IMG/VR virus record: IMGVR_UViG_3300045125_000173
Location: 1-39,836 of that record
DNA: 39,836 bases
Source of the DNA: a virus
Reading direction: 5' to 3' (one strand)
Part shown: positions 23,228 through 29,637 of the stretch, piece after piece
How the letters are laid out: each line of letters begins with the position of its first letter
Position numbering within the stretch: position 1 is the stretch's first letter
The notes under the pieces: generated by a model
What the model was told of the DNA's origin: nothing
Databases searched by the model: none
Seen by the model: the letters and a program-made list of their open reading frames with translations, nothing else
Program-made: the position numbers and the translations under genes

Positions 23228-23839
23228 CTAAAAGGTTCCATCCTTCACAGTTTTATGAACAAAACAATCATCAACCTCTAATGTTTTATCAAAAATATAA
23301 TCTTTTGATTCTAGTAGATTTCGAACCAAGTTTCTCTTAGTTTCCTCATGATTGTGTTCATATGTTATGCAGCCAAAAGTATATTTGTCAAATGGAAAAA
23401 CGGACAATATTTCATACTCACTTCCCTCAGTATCCAAAGACAGATATTGTATCTTACTAGGCATATTGTGTTTGACGAGATAGTGTTCTAGTGGATAGGC
23501 CATAACCATAATCTTATTTGCTTTTTGAACTGTGGGATTATCTTTACAATTATTTATATGATCGCTTACTCCTCCCCAGTCTCCAGCACAAGTAAACTCT
23601 ACTTCTTTTTGTTCTTTGTATACGCAACCAACTTCCACGGTGGTATTAGTTCTATCTGAATAATTTTTAGGAAAAGGATCAATACCCAAACCTTTCCATC
23701 CCATAGCATCTAGAACACTAGTATTGCTTAATGCTGTTCCATCATTAAATCCCACATCCACAAATGTGCCATTCTGAAAGTAAGATAATACCCACAAGTC
23801 TTGCTTAAACTGAGAGTATGCTATTAGTGGTCTGCTCAT
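23228..23839 (-). CDS. FkbM-family methyltransferase
   Basis: 203 residues. SAM-binding motif I is GTFVDVGFNDGTALSNT (residues 24-40), followed by GLGIDPFP (motif II acidic residue), and YLSLDTEGSEYEIL, which is the FkbM hallmark D-T/V-E-G-x-E. FkbM enzymes O-methylate sugars or other small groups. In a phage this could modify capsule, LPS or another surface glycan, but the target is unknown. It is followed by nothing recognisable and preceded by three membrane proteins in the same operon. Confidence 0.85.
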   Translation of the reverse strand: MSRPLIAYSQFKQDLWVLSYFQNGTFVDVGFNDGTALSNTSVLDAMGWKGLGIDPFPKNYSDRTNTTVEVGCVYKEQKEVEFTCAGDWGGVSDHINNCKDNPTVQKANKIMVMAYPLEHYLVKHNMPSKIQYLSLDTEGSEYEILSVFPFDKYTFGCITYEHNHEETKRNLVRNLLESKDYIFDKTLEVDDCFVHKTVKDGTF

Positions 23840-23994
23840 TTGTGTTCCGATGAATATTCTACTTTAACAGGAGCATGATTCAGTTGATCCGCATAGTATC
23901 TAATAAAATAGTGACTAAAAATCATCAAACATAGTGTGCAACACCCAACAATTATCAGACTAGTTATAAACGGCTTGTGGTATTCATACTTCAT
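23836..23994 (-). CDS. Small membrane protein, 52 aa
   Basis: MKYEYHKPFITSLIIVGCCT with one transmembrane helix, then a polar tail (YYADQLNHAPVKVEYS). The stop overlaps the ATG of the methyltransferase gene (ATGA), so the two are coupled. Function unknown. Confidence 0.6.
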   Translation of the reverse strand: MKYEYHKPFITSLIIVGCCTLCLMIFSHYFIRYYADQLNHAPVKVEYSSEHK

Positions 23995-24109
23995 CGTTAT
24001 CAATCTCTCCGTATTCTTGTACTAAAAAAACATATGTGCTCATATAAAATACTATGCAACAAAATATAATTAAAAATCCATAATCTTTAAAATATCCCAA
24101 TTCACTCAT
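23984..24109 (-). CDS. Small membrane protein, 41 aa
   Basis: MSELGYFKDYGFLIIFCCIV: one transmembrane helix and an acidic tail (EYGEIDNDEV). Overlaps both neighbouring small genes. Function unknown. Confidence 0.55.
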   Translation of the reverse strand: MSELGYFKDYGFLIIFCCIVFYMSTYVFLVQEYGEIDNDEV

Positions 24110-24200
24110 GATGGTTAAAATATTTCCAAGCGTATGCTAGTGTTTCAATAGTTCCTGTTATTATTGCTAATCCTAATATTATGAAAATTATTGTTTGCAT
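24102..24200 (-). CDS. Membrane microprotein, 32 aa
   Basis: MQTIIFIILGLAIITGTIET, a single hydrophobic helix, then a short charged end. The start is 4 bp after the repeated TCAGTCA leader element. Function unknown. Confidence 0.55.
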   Translation of the reverse strand: MQTIIFIILGLAIITGTIETLAYAWKYFNHHE

Positions 24201-24204
24201 AAAA

Positions 24205-24251
24205 TTGACTGACTGTGGGCATCATGGCGAACAGATAGGTTTAGCAAAAAC
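24205..24251 (-). promoter_or_regulatory. GGATT/TAGTCAGCG leader element, copy a (degenerate)
   Basis: Minus-strand end ACAGTCAGTCAA against the consensus TAGTCAGCGAAA, with TTTTGCTAAACC at its upstream end. Its hairpin is weak. It lies directly before the 32-aa membrane protein. Confidence 0.4.
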
Positions 24252-24290
24252 AAAAGGGTTCCACATATACTAGACTAATGAACATAACGG

Positions 24291-24467
24291 TCAAGTTGGT
24301 TTGTATTCTATCTTAAGAATATGAGATGTGCTGTCGCTAGTTATTTTTTGTAGTTTAATAACTAACATCATCTCGCTGTTGGTTTCAGATTCTTTTTGAA
24401 TCATATCTTGAATCTGTTGCAACAATCTGTTTCCATCAATAGGTTCTCTCAAAGAATATGCTATCAT
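24291..24467 (-). CDS. Hypothetical protein, 58 aa
   Basis: MIAYSLREPIDGNRLLQQIQ with MMLVIKLQKITSDS; helix then strand. The start is 8 bp after the repeated leader element (copy b). Function unknown. Confidence 0.55.
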   Translation of the reverse strand: MIAYSLREPIDGNRLLQQIQDMIQKESETNSEMMLVIKLQKITSDSTSHILKIEYKPT

Positions 24468-24475
24468 GCTAAAAC

Positions 24476-24521
24476 TCGCTGACTACATCCAAAAATCCGA
24501 ATAGATTATATTAGGTGAGAC
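24476..24521 (-). promoter_or_regulatory. GGATT/TAGTCAGCG leader element, copy b
   Basis: TAGTCAGCGAG box next to the 58-aa gene, with CGGATT only 10 bp before it (15-17 bp in other copies) and a diverged CACCTAAT upstream end. Confidence 0.55.
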
Positions 24522-24617
24522 AATATGATGATAAAGTCCAACACACTTTACCAACCAATACTGTTTCAAAAAATATGACTATCTACTCATAGTAGACAAG
24601 AGAGAGTGGTGTGCAAG
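24522..24617. other. Unassigned interval between two leader elements
   Basis: Short AT-rich gap. The minus strand reads SYFLKQYWLVKCVGLYHHIV after an in-frame TAG that follows ATGAGTAGA. It may be a broken microprotein; I cannot support a gene. Confidence 0.3.
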
Positions 24618-24682
24618 TTTCGCTGACTATGAAAATTCGCTGACTACCACCAACAAACCGATCCGATAGGATGGGCTAAGAC
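24618..24682 (-). promoter_or_regulatory. GGATT/TAGTCAGCG leader element, copy c (double box)
   Basis: Starts directly after the stop codon of the 65-aa membrane protein. It has the ATCC-TATC-GGAT hairpin, then TAGTCAGCGAA twice in tandem (24618-24630 and 24636-24647). The only copy with a duplicated box. Confidence 0.6.
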
Positions 24683-24879
24683 TAATCGTCTAGTATAACA
24701 ATACTAGTTTCTTCTTCTGGTTCCAAATATATTGGAATTTTATTTGTGGTATTTGTGGATTTAGCGGGAGGTTTCTTGATAGTTTTATTTTCATCAAAAA
24801 CTATTGACACAACAACACAAACCATGCCCACAACAGAAAACAACGCTATGAGAAATATTACTATTGAACCAGCATCCAT
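24682..24879 (-). CDS. Single-pass membrane protein, 65 aa
   Basis: N-terminal transmembrane helix (GSIVIFLIALFSVVGMVCVV, about residues 4-25), then a Lys/Thr/Pro linker and an acidic end (EPEEETSIVILDD). Function unknown. Confidence 0.6.
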   Translation of the reverse strand: MDAGSIVIFLIALFSVVGMVCVVVSIVFDENKTIKKPPAKSTNTTNKIPIYLEPEEETSIVILDD

Positions 24880-24948
24880 TGGTCTGTTATAACCTTGTGA
24901 CTAGTACCCTAATGTTTTAAAAATTTGGCCTCATAAACGAATCATGGA

Positions 24949-25021
24949 AGCGTGAGAAGGGAATCGAACCCTCAACATTCAGGTTGGAAACCTGATACTC
25001 TGCCAGTTGAGTTACTCACGC
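24949..25021 (-). tRNA. tRNA-Gly(TCC)
   Basis: 73 nt. Acceptor GCGTGAG/CTCACGC; anticodon stem TCAGG/CCTGA around loop TTTCCAA, so the anticodon is TCC; T-arm with GTTCGATTC. The 3' CCA is not encoded. The first bases overlap the stop codon of the gene upstream (GCGTGAGTAA). Confidence 0.92.
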
Positions 25022-25227
25022 AAAAGTTGTTCCAATAAGTTGTCTCTTTGTGAAGAAATATATTCTTCATTTGTAATATAGTTATATTCCATAGTATTCT
25101 TGTTCTTATCGAGTTGACATTGCTGTTGTGTTGTGGTATAGTCGAGTTTGTTAAAGAAATGTTCTTCAAGATTAACGTTGGGCAAACCTACTATCACAGC
25201 AACACTTATAGTGCTTTCAATAAACAT
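25012..25227 (-). CDS. Hypothetical exported-looking protein, 71 aa
   Basis: MFIESTISVAVIVGLPNVNL with a short hydrophobic start, then a polar Gln/Asn-rich body. The last codons (LLRE, stop) lie inside the 5' acceptor strand of the tRNA-Gly gene. Maturation of the tRNA would cut this message at its stop codon. Function unknown. Confidence 0.55.
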   Translation of the reverse strand: MFIESTISVAVIVGLPNVNLEEHFFNKLDYTTTQQQCQLDKNKNTMEYNYITNEEYISSQRDNLLEQLLRE

Positions 25228-25238
25228 AACCTATTGAG

Positions 25239-25334
25239 TTAGTCCAGTATAAAAGCCATAAGCAACGCCAAAGCAAATACAAAAAGCAAAAATAAAACAC
25301 CTCGCTTGGAAAAGGTAAAATCTCGCTCTGACAC
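25239..25334 (-). CDS. Membrane microprotein, 31 aa
   Basis: GTG start, MSERDFTFSKRGVLFLLFVF and on: a polar start then one strong transmembrane helix. A longer TTG-started frame to 25433 runs through the upstream gene and is rejected. A TTGCGT-N17-TACAAT promoter lies just upstream. Confidence 0.45.
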   Translation of the reverse strand: MSERDFTFSKRGVLFLLFVFALALLMAFILD

Positions 25335-25344
25335 TAACACTATT

Positions 25345-25373
25345 GTAACACAAACGCTCACTGAACGCAAACC
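25345..25373 (-). promoter_or_regulatory. Possible sigma70 promoter
   Basis: Minus-strand TTGCGT, a 17-bp spacer and TACAAT, shortly before the 31-aa membrane protein. It does not belong to the GCCGATA class and its -35 is weak. Confidence 0.35.
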
Positions 25374-25581
25374 CTTGGTAGCAAATAACTTACAAGCGTA
25401 AGCGACCTTTTGGAAAAATCTCGTGCTTGACAATATGGGCAGAATACATTATAAGTTATACAGCCGGGCAGATATAATACTCTTAGTGCTGTAATATCCT
25501 CTATAACTTCCTAGTTGACAACTTTCCACCACCTTGTACAATACTATGAGAAGTCTCCCAACAAGATTTCTCAGGATTCAT
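25358..25581 (-). CDS. Cys-containing hypothetical protein, frameshifted
   Basis: Frame 1 is MNPEKSCWETSHSIVQGGGK, ending at 25503 or so; frame 2 continues EVIEDITALRVLYLPGCITY with CPYCQARDFSKRSL. One indel joins them to about 72 residues. CPYC suggests a metal or redox site. The ATG overlaps the upstream gene's stop. Function unknown. Confidence 0.5.
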
Positions 25582-25747
25582 TTGGAATAGTTGTGGAATT
25601 TTTCAGATCATTAATAAGAATACTAATATAGGAACTCTGGGCCTGCTCGCTAGGATTATATTGCTTATAAAACTCTAGAGCATTAAGAATAATATCCATA
25701 TCAACAACTGGAAATCTATAACTATCATATTCAGGATCGTATTTCAT
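25571..25747 (-). CDS. Hypothetical protein (DIILNALEFYK family), 58 aa
   Basis: MKYDPEYDSYRFPVVDMDII with LNALEFYKQYNPSEQAQSSY. Related by the M/D-x-ILxALExY core to the products at 33692 and 9259. Function unknown. Confidence 0.6.
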   Translation of the reverse strand: MKYDPEYDSYRFPVVDMDIILNALEFYKQYNPSEQAQSSYISILINDLKNSTTIPNES

Positions 25748-25898
25748 TAAAGTCCCTCACATAGATTATATTTTCTGGGCCAAAATCACCAAAAAATTCA
25801 GGATCATTATAAAGCATATGATTTAGATAGTTAGAAATATCCTCATTACTATTTCCACAATCCTTATCATCAATACCAAGTTCAATCTGTACTTTCAC
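25731..25898 (-). CDS. Hypothetical acidic protein, 55 aa
   Basis: GTG start inside the end of the upstream gene: MKVQIELGIDDKDCGNSNED with NDPEFFGDFGPENIIYVRDF. The order (acidic stretch, N-x-P-E-F-F-G-x-F-G) is coherent and the overlaps fit the operon. Function unknown. Confidence 0.5.
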   Translation of the reverse strand: MKVQIELGIDDKDCGNSNEDISNYLNHMLYNDPEFFGDFGPENIIYVRDFNEIRS

Positions 25899-26067
25899 AA
25901 GTTTCACTCTTTTGCTCCATGATTAGTTGATTCATATAGTAACCAGCAACACTTTGCCACTCTTTACATTCAACCATATATCTTTCTTCCCCAGTAATAC
26001 TATACCAGTTCAGACTATGAGAGCAGCAATCTAACGCATGATTAATAGCACTGATAATCTCTTCCAC
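25882..26067 (-). CDS. Hypothetical protein, 61 aa
   Basis: MEEIISAINHALDCCSHSLN with EERYMVECKEWQSVAGYYMN; helical, three Cys. The ATG follows AAGGAGATAAATAGTGG. Function unknown. Confidence 0.6.
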   Translation of the reverse strand: MEEIISAINHALDCCSHSLNWYSITGEERYMVECKEWQSVAGYYMNQLIMEQKSETCESTD

Positions 26068-26070
26068 TAT

Positions 26071-26133
26071 TTATCTCCTTGATACTACGAGTGCAAATAA
26101 AACAAATAGAACATATTCTGTTATTTCGTACAT
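26071..26133 (-). CDS. Membrane microprotein, 20 aa
   Basis: MYEITEYVLFVLFALVVSRR: one hydrophobic helix capped by Arg-Arg. The start overlaps the stop of the 50-aa gene. Its own end supplies the AAGGAGATAA ribosome site of the next gene. Confidence 0.4.
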   Translation of the reverse strand: MYEITEYVLFVLFALVVSRR

Positions 26134-26134
26134 A

Positions 26135-26287
26135 TTAACTTTCCTCTGCATCATCAATATACCACTGATATAATGTGGTGTTGGCCATAATCTCTAAATC
26201 ATTACTCAGACTATCAATAGCCCAATCTGCTTCCTGACTATTAACATCAGATATTTCAGGAAAATCAAAAACCACATAAACTTTCAT
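26135..26287 (-). CDS. Hypothetical acidic protein, 50 aa
   Basis: MKVYVVFDFPEISDVNSQEA with DWAIDSLSNDLEIMANTTLY; beta start then an acidic helix. The start is 12 bp after leader element copy d, with an AAAGGG ribosome site between. Function unknown. Confidence 0.6.
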   Translation of the reverse strand: MKVYVVFDFPEISDVNSQEADWAIDSLSNDLEIMANTTLYQWYIDDAEES

Positions 26288-26299
26288 AAGAGCCCTTTC

Positions 26300-26347
26300 T
26301 TTCGCTGACTATCGCCAAGACCGCAAATCCGGTGGATTAGGTAAGAC
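26300..26347 (-). promoter_or_regulatory. GGATT/TAGTCAGCG leader element, copy d
   Basis: AATCC-ACC-GGATT hairpin, 16 bp, then TAGTCAGCGAAA, followed by AAAGGG and the ATG of the 50-aa gene. No TTGACA-type promoter is nearby. Confidence 0.6.
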
Positions 26348-26519
26348 GGTTAAACAAGTACATCATTATTATTTGATTTTATAGAAAAGATTTCCTCTAA
26401 TCCTTTCATCTAATATTAGTCGTAACCTCTTGAGAATAAACGACTTACGCCTCCATTGTATCGTCTAGAGGCTGGAGTAGCAAGCAACTTTTTTGAGATT
26501 CTTTGACAAAGTTACCATA
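26348..26519. other. Unassigned interval
   Basis: About 170 bp. The minus strand has a TTGCTA-N17-TACAAT promoter-like string (about 26455-26485), an AGTCGT/ACGACT hairpin below it, and a 19-codon ORF (MKGLEEIFSIKSNNNDVLV, about 26360-26420). It could be a small RNA leader; I cannot support a gene. Confidence 0.3.
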
Positions 26520-26563
26520 CTGCCATTTTGACAGGTGCCGCGGCCCGGCTGCCATTTTGGCAG
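26520..26563. repeat. Phased double palindrome, copy 1
   Basis: Palindromes start at 26520 (one mismatch, TTTTGACAG) and 26549, 29 bp apart, around a GCCGCGGCCCGG spacer. Left-most copy of the set; a second long hairpin lies just upstream on the minus strand. Confidence 0.85.
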
Positions 26564-26576
26564 GGCGAGTTAGGGC

Positions 26577-26608
26577 CGCCGTAGGTTATTCCCTCGTTCC
26601 CTACGGCG
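26577..26608 (-). terminator. Long GC hairpin after HNH gene
   Basis: A perfect 9-bp stem (CGCCGTAGG/CCTACGGCG) with a 14-nt loop, between the stop of the HNH gene and palindrome copy 1. No U-run follows, so a terminator or an RNA-stabilising structure are both possible. Confidence 0.45.
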
Positions 26609-26639
26609 ACCCATCACCCACCACGCCACGAAAGGAAGA

Positions 26640-27155
26640 CTAGTTATTATTTGCGATACATTTACAATATTCAATAAATGTTTTTTGGTCTAATGCCATT
26701 TTCATTCTATTTATATCTTTATGAACAAACTGGAATATTATTTTTTGTATAGTTTCTATTAGAGTCTATTCTATCTACAGATGCTGTCCATTCTCTTTCT
26801 AGTAAAAACTCATCAGACGTTTTAGGTAAAGTAATAGGAAGTCCAGAAAGTTTACATTTAAAATCTTGTTTAACTAAAATATGATCTAAATCTTTTGGTT
26901 TAATATGAATAGCAAAACTTCTCGCTCTAGCATTTAGAACCATAGCCGTCCAATACATTCTCATAATATATTTGGACACAAACTCTGATTCTTTAGATAA
27001 ACAACCGCAGGACTTTTTCTACCACTATTAACTAATGTTTTTTTACAACGTATAATATTACCACAACTACATTGACATAATACTGCTATATATCTATCTA
27101 TTTTACCATCTTCTTTTATGATAGTTAAACACGAGTCTTTTTTGTAGCGTGGCAT
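26640..27155 (-). CDS. HNH homing endonuclease, frameshifted
   Basis: N-terminal region MPRYKKDSCLTIIKEDGKID with CQCSCGN...RKSCGCL (the C-x-CG ... SCGCL block that often precedes HNH domains), then FKCKLSGLPITLP, WTASVDRIDSNRNYTKNN and, after a second indel, QFVHKDINRMKMALDQ. Two extra C bases (near 27015 and 26731) break the frame. About 170 residues. Free-standing mobile endonuclease inserted downstream of the DUF932 gene. Confidence 0.72.
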
Positions 27156-27225
27156 ATATACTATAGTGATCTAGTTATTGTTGACCCATATAATATATAC
27201 ACCACACCACAAAAAATCTGCGTTT

Positions 27226-28170
27226 TTATACCGCACTCGCCATAGTCATAGCGGTCTCAAAAGCCTTATTATTTTCATTGGCATTTTGTCCGAACCACAA
27301 AGAATCAAGACGATTATCAGTAGTACGACCCTTAGCATAGTTAAGATACTCATTAAAACCCATATAAGCGGCCCAATATGTTCCACGAACATTAGCAGCA
27401 CTCTGCTTCGGGCCTTCGATACGGGCGAGAATATCGTCCATAATATTACGGGTACGAGTCTTGATATCCTCGTCCGCACCCTTAATATTCAGCACAACCT
27501 TCACATACTTCTCAATATCCTTCTGGCTGAAACTCTTGCTAGCAAGGAACCGATACTGTTCCGCAGTAGCCTCAAAACCAGCATTAATATTGTCCATAAT
27601 ATCACGAACTTGTTCCAGATTCTTCTGGCTGGAGCGAGTGTGACGAATACGAATCAACTTACTATCATTATGCTTGTGAGCATACGACAGCGTATTGACA
27701 CACACAACACGAATCGGCGTATAGCCAACGCGAATAGCGGTTGTGCCATCATGACTATTACTCAGCAGAATAAACTTCGACACTTCATCACCCGGAACAA
27801 TCTCGCTATTATCGCGGTTGAGTTGAGCCAGCACCCAAACCTTTTGGCCAAGATGGAGCGATCCGGCAGTATGGATCGAACACTCATTAGCGTCGAGGAA
27901 AGGCTGGAACCAATCAAACGCATCACGATTCTGGAGCGGCGTATAACGCGGCCCGACAACACCAAGGATGCTACCATCGCTCTTGCGATAGGTTGCACGA
28001 TGATTGACCGGAACGCCGTCAACGGTCTGCAAATCCTTCAGACCAACTTCCCAATCCAGACCAGCAGCGACGATAGCATCATTCACATTGATACCCTCGT
28101 CAACGCTATTGCCAAGGCCATGCCAAGGCGTCTCACCAACAAACATCATCTTTTCAACAGCAGCGGGCAT
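27226..28170 (-). CDS. DUF932 / phage-plasmid TIGR03299-like protein
   Basis: 314 residues starting MPAAVEKMMFVGETPWHGLG, the standard opening of this family (F-x-G-x-T-P-W-H-G-L-G). Continues SDGSILGVVGPRYTPLQNRD, VCVNTL and a helical C-terminus. The family is common on phages and plasmids, often near recombination and replication genes; its activity is unknown. Start chosen at 28170 with GGAGTTTGATT before it. Single-gene unit with its own promoter and higher GC than the left half. Confidence 0.85.
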   Translation of the reverse strand: MPAAVEKMMFVGETPWHGLGNSVDEGINVNDAIVAAGLDWEVGLKDLQTVDGVPVNHRATYRKSDGSILGVVGPRYTPLQNRDAFDWFQPFLDANECSIHTAGSLHLGQKVWVLAQLNRDNSEIVPGDEVSKFILLSNSHDGTTAIRVGYTPIRVVCVNTLSYAHKHNDSKLIRIRHTRSSQKNLEQVRDIMDNINAGFEATAEQYRFLASKSFSQKDIEKYVKVVLNIKGADEDIKTRTRNIMDDILARIEGPKQSAANVRGTYWAAYMGFNEYLNYAKGRTTDNRLDSLWFGQNANENNKAFETAMTMASAV

Positions 28171-28213
28171 AATCAAACTCCTTCGTGGTTAGGTTCTTCG
28201 TTCCGATACGCTG

Positions 28214-28241
28214 ATTCTACAATATGTATTCGGCTTGTCAA
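28214..28241 (-). promoter_or_regulatory. sigma70-like promoter, GCCGA class
   Basis: TTGACA (28236-28241), a 16-bp spacer with GCCGAATA, and TAGAAT (28214-28219). It starts 24 bp after palindrome copy 2 and drives DUF932. Confidence 0.8.
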
Positions 28242-28265
28242 GCGTAGGAAATGAGAAAATCTTTT

Positions 28266-28309
28266 CTGCCATTTTGGCAGGCGGGCCGCGGATGCTGCCG
28301 TTTTGGCAG
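28266..28309. repeat. Phased double palindrome, copy 2
   Basis: CTGCCATTTTGGCAG at 28266 and CTGCCGTTTTGGCAG at 28295 with GCGGGCCGCGG between. The phosphoribosyltransferase stop codon touches its edge; the DUF932 promoter begins 24 bp beyond. Confidence 0.92.
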
Positions 28310-28809
28310 TCATCCAATATTTAGTAGCGGAATCCCAAGATCACGCTTGCAGAGTTTACTGCCATCCTCATCGTTACGATAAGCACATTCGTTAGGCAGA
28401 TAGCAATACACGCCATTACAGTGAGAACGCGGATACTCATCCTTTAGTACCTTTTTAATATGTCTAACGGTCGAGCCAGAACAGATTAAATCGTCTAATA
28501 TAATATATCGAAAAGGGGCCACTCCTCGGTACGAAACTCTGAATAGCATCGTTCCCCCTTTCTTACCACAATAATATTCTTATTGAGTAACTCTGCGATT
28601 TGTGGAACCACCATTAATCCACTTACACCACAGCAGGCGATACTATCAAAACTATCAGAGATTTTTCTTAGATCACAAACAGCCTTTATAATAATCTTAT
28701 TACGAGTCTTATGATTCAAAACATGACAAGTGTGGCTAGCACCCTGAATATACTTTCCCTCAGATGTTTTACGAACATCCTCAATCGGCTGGTTTAGTAC
28801 ATTAGTCAT
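28310..28809 (-). CDS. Phosphoribosyltransferase-fold protein, frameshifted
   Basis: The first frame has FDSIACCGVSGLMVVPQIAE (hydrophobic strand and substrate loop) and NIIVVRKGERCYS. The second frame has FRYIILDDLICSGSTVRHIK, the 13-residue PRPP-binding motif (hydrophobics, DD, then GST). One indel near 28550 joins them to about 165 residues. Type I phosphoribosyltransferases use PRPP in nucleotide salvage or synthesis; which base it uses is not shown. Confidence 0.72.
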
Positions 28810-28813
28810 AAAA

Positions 28814-28902
28814 ATGGACGGAGTGATTCGAACACTCTAAGAAAGGATAGATAAGGCGTTATGCCTAGATATAGAATACTTGTCCCACCAAGTTGCATCC
28901 AT
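28814..28902 (-). tRNA. tRNA-like gene, irregular (type unassigned)
   Basis: A canonical T-arm (GAGTG-TTCGAAT-CACTC) and a 7-bp acceptor (ATGGATG/CGTCCAT) bracket 89 nt. The middle does not fold normally. ACTTG-GTGGGA-CAAGT looks like a Pro anticodon arm with a 6-nt loop but sits where the D-arm should be, and AGGC-ATAAC-GCCT resembles a long variable arm. It may be a decayed or mis-sequenced tRNA. Confidence 0.4.
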
Positions 28903-28915
28903 TAGACGAGAAAGA

Positions 28916-29083
28916 TCAGTCGTTATCTAGTTCATCCACTACATCATGATAGTAGTGTTCGTATTCTCTTTCATCCTCAAAATCATCATAATCTGGTTCG
29001 TCAGAATAGTCGGCATAATCATAGAGTTCTTCACTATCTTCCACAATACGATCATAGTCAAACTCATATTCATCATCGTACAT
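28916..29083 (-). CDS. Highly acidic protein, 55 aa
   Basis: MYDDEYEFDYDRIVEDSEEL and on; more than half Asp, Glu or Tyr. Such DNA-like acidic proteins in phages often mimic DNA to block nucleases or repressors (family knowledge); here that is only a possibility. A similar acidic product is at 37673. AAAAGGAGAAAACGG precedes the ATG. Confidence 0.6.
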   Translation of the reverse strand: MYDDEYEFDYDRIVEDSEELYDYADYSDEPDYDDFEDEREYEHYYHDVVDELDND

Positions 29084-29104
29084 AGCCGTTTTCTCCTTTT
29101 CTCT

Positions 29105-29132
29105 ATCTTACACCAAACCAACGAACTGTCAA
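29105..29132 (-). promoter_or_regulatory. sigma70-like promoter
   Basis: TTGACA (29127-29132), 16 bp, then TAAGAT (29105-29110). The -35 begins just one base beyond the 3' end of tRNA-Lys; drives the acidic protein. Confidence 0.7.
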
Positions 29133-29133
29133 G

Positions 29134-29206
29134 TGGACCCCCTGGGACTCGAACCCAGAACCTACGGCTTAAAAGGCCGCTACTCTACCGATTGAGTTAG
29201 AGATCC
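29134..29206 (-). tRNA. tRNA-Lys(TTT)
   Basis: 73 nt; acceptor GGATCTC/GGGGTCC with G-T pairs; anticodon loop CTTTTAA (TTT); T-arm CTGGG-TTCGAGT-CCCAG. No encoded CCA. Its own promoter is at 29215-29242. Confidence 0.92.
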
Positions 29207-29214
29207 ATATCAGC

Positions 29215-29242
29215 AGTATACAGTGTGTTATCGGTTTGTCAA
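29215..29242 (-). promoter_or_regulatory. sigma70-like promoter, CCGATA class
   Basis: TTGACA (29237-29242), 16 bp with CCGATAA, and TATACT (29215-29220), between tRNA-Tyr and tRNA-Lys. Confidence 0.78.
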
Positions 29243-29256
29243 CTCCAAAACTTTAG

Positions 29257-29336
29257 TGGTGGGTGAGGGACTCGAACCCCCGAAGTCGAAACACCTGATC
29301 TACAGTCAGGCCCAGTTGCCGCTTTGGTAACCCACC
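29257..29336 (-). tRNA. tRNA-Tyr(GTA)
   Basis: 80 nt with the longer variable arm of bacterial tRNA-Tyr; acceptor GGTGGGT/ACCCACC; anticodon loop CTGTAGA (GTA). Leader element e ends 1 bp before its 5' end. Confidence 0.92.
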
Positions 29337-29337
29337 A

Positions 29338-29386
29338 TTTTCGCTGACTACAACCACCCTAACCGAATCCGTAGGATTAGCTGAAA
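29338..29386 (-). promoter_or_regulatory. GGATT/TAGTCAGCG leader element, copy e
   Basis: AATCC-TAC-GGATT hairpin, 17 bp, then TAGTCAGCGAAAA, filling exactly the gap between the 3' end of tRNA-Ser and the 5' end of tRNA-Tyr. This copy precedes a tRNA and not an ORF, so the element is not coding. Confidence 0.65.
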
Positions 29387-29473
29387 CGGAATCTGAGGGA
29401 TTCGAACCCACGGAGGATTTTAACCCTCGGCGGTTTAGTAAACCGCTGCCTTAAACCGCTCGGCCAAGATTCC
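29387..29473 (-). tRNA. tRNA-Ser with anticodon ACT
   Basis: 87 nt; acceptor GGAATCT/AGATTCC; D-arm TGGCCGAGCGG; anticodon arm GCGGT-TTACTAA-ACCGC, which places ACT at positions 34-36; long variable arm. Structure is that of a bacterial serine tRNA, but A34 is unusual (GCT is normal). Confidence 0.88.
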
Positions 29474-29548
29474 TAAAGCATCATTTTTGTTTGACCAGAA
29501 CAATGCTAAACTGGTATTCGTAACTCAATCGTCAGCCTCCGTACTCTG

Positions 29549-29576
29549 ATTATACCCATCCTATCTGGTTTGTCAA
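29549..29576 (-). promoter_or_regulatory. sigma70 consensus promoter
   Basis: TTGACA (29571-29576), 16 bp with CCAGATA, and TATAAT (29549-29554). Drives tRNA-Ser and probably tRNA-Tyr. Confidence 0.8.
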
Positions 29577-29637
29577 TGGCTATATATTCTCGATTTATGG
29601 TTCGAATTTGGTGTATATTATTGTGGAGGTTCGAATT

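Noticed and set aside
25434-25540. Plus-strand TTGACA-N16/17-TATAAG or TACAAT strings
   Set aside because: They fall inside the coding sequence of the frameshifted minus-strand gene at 25358-25581 and lead to no plus-strand gene.
26440-26500. TCGTCTAGAGGCTGGAG, resembling a tRNA D-arm on the plus strand
   Set aside because: No T-arm, anticodon arm or acceptor can be paired around it.
27178-28254. A 358-codon open frame on the plus strand
   Set aside because: It is the antisense of the DUF932 gene, whose minus-strand product matches a known family and has a promoter and ribosome site. The plus frame has neither.
28939-29200. Hydrophobic ORFs on both strands over the acidic gene and tRNA-Lys
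   Set aside because: They are frame shadows of an Asp/Glu-rich gene (GAT/GAA read as Met/Ile) and of a tRNA.
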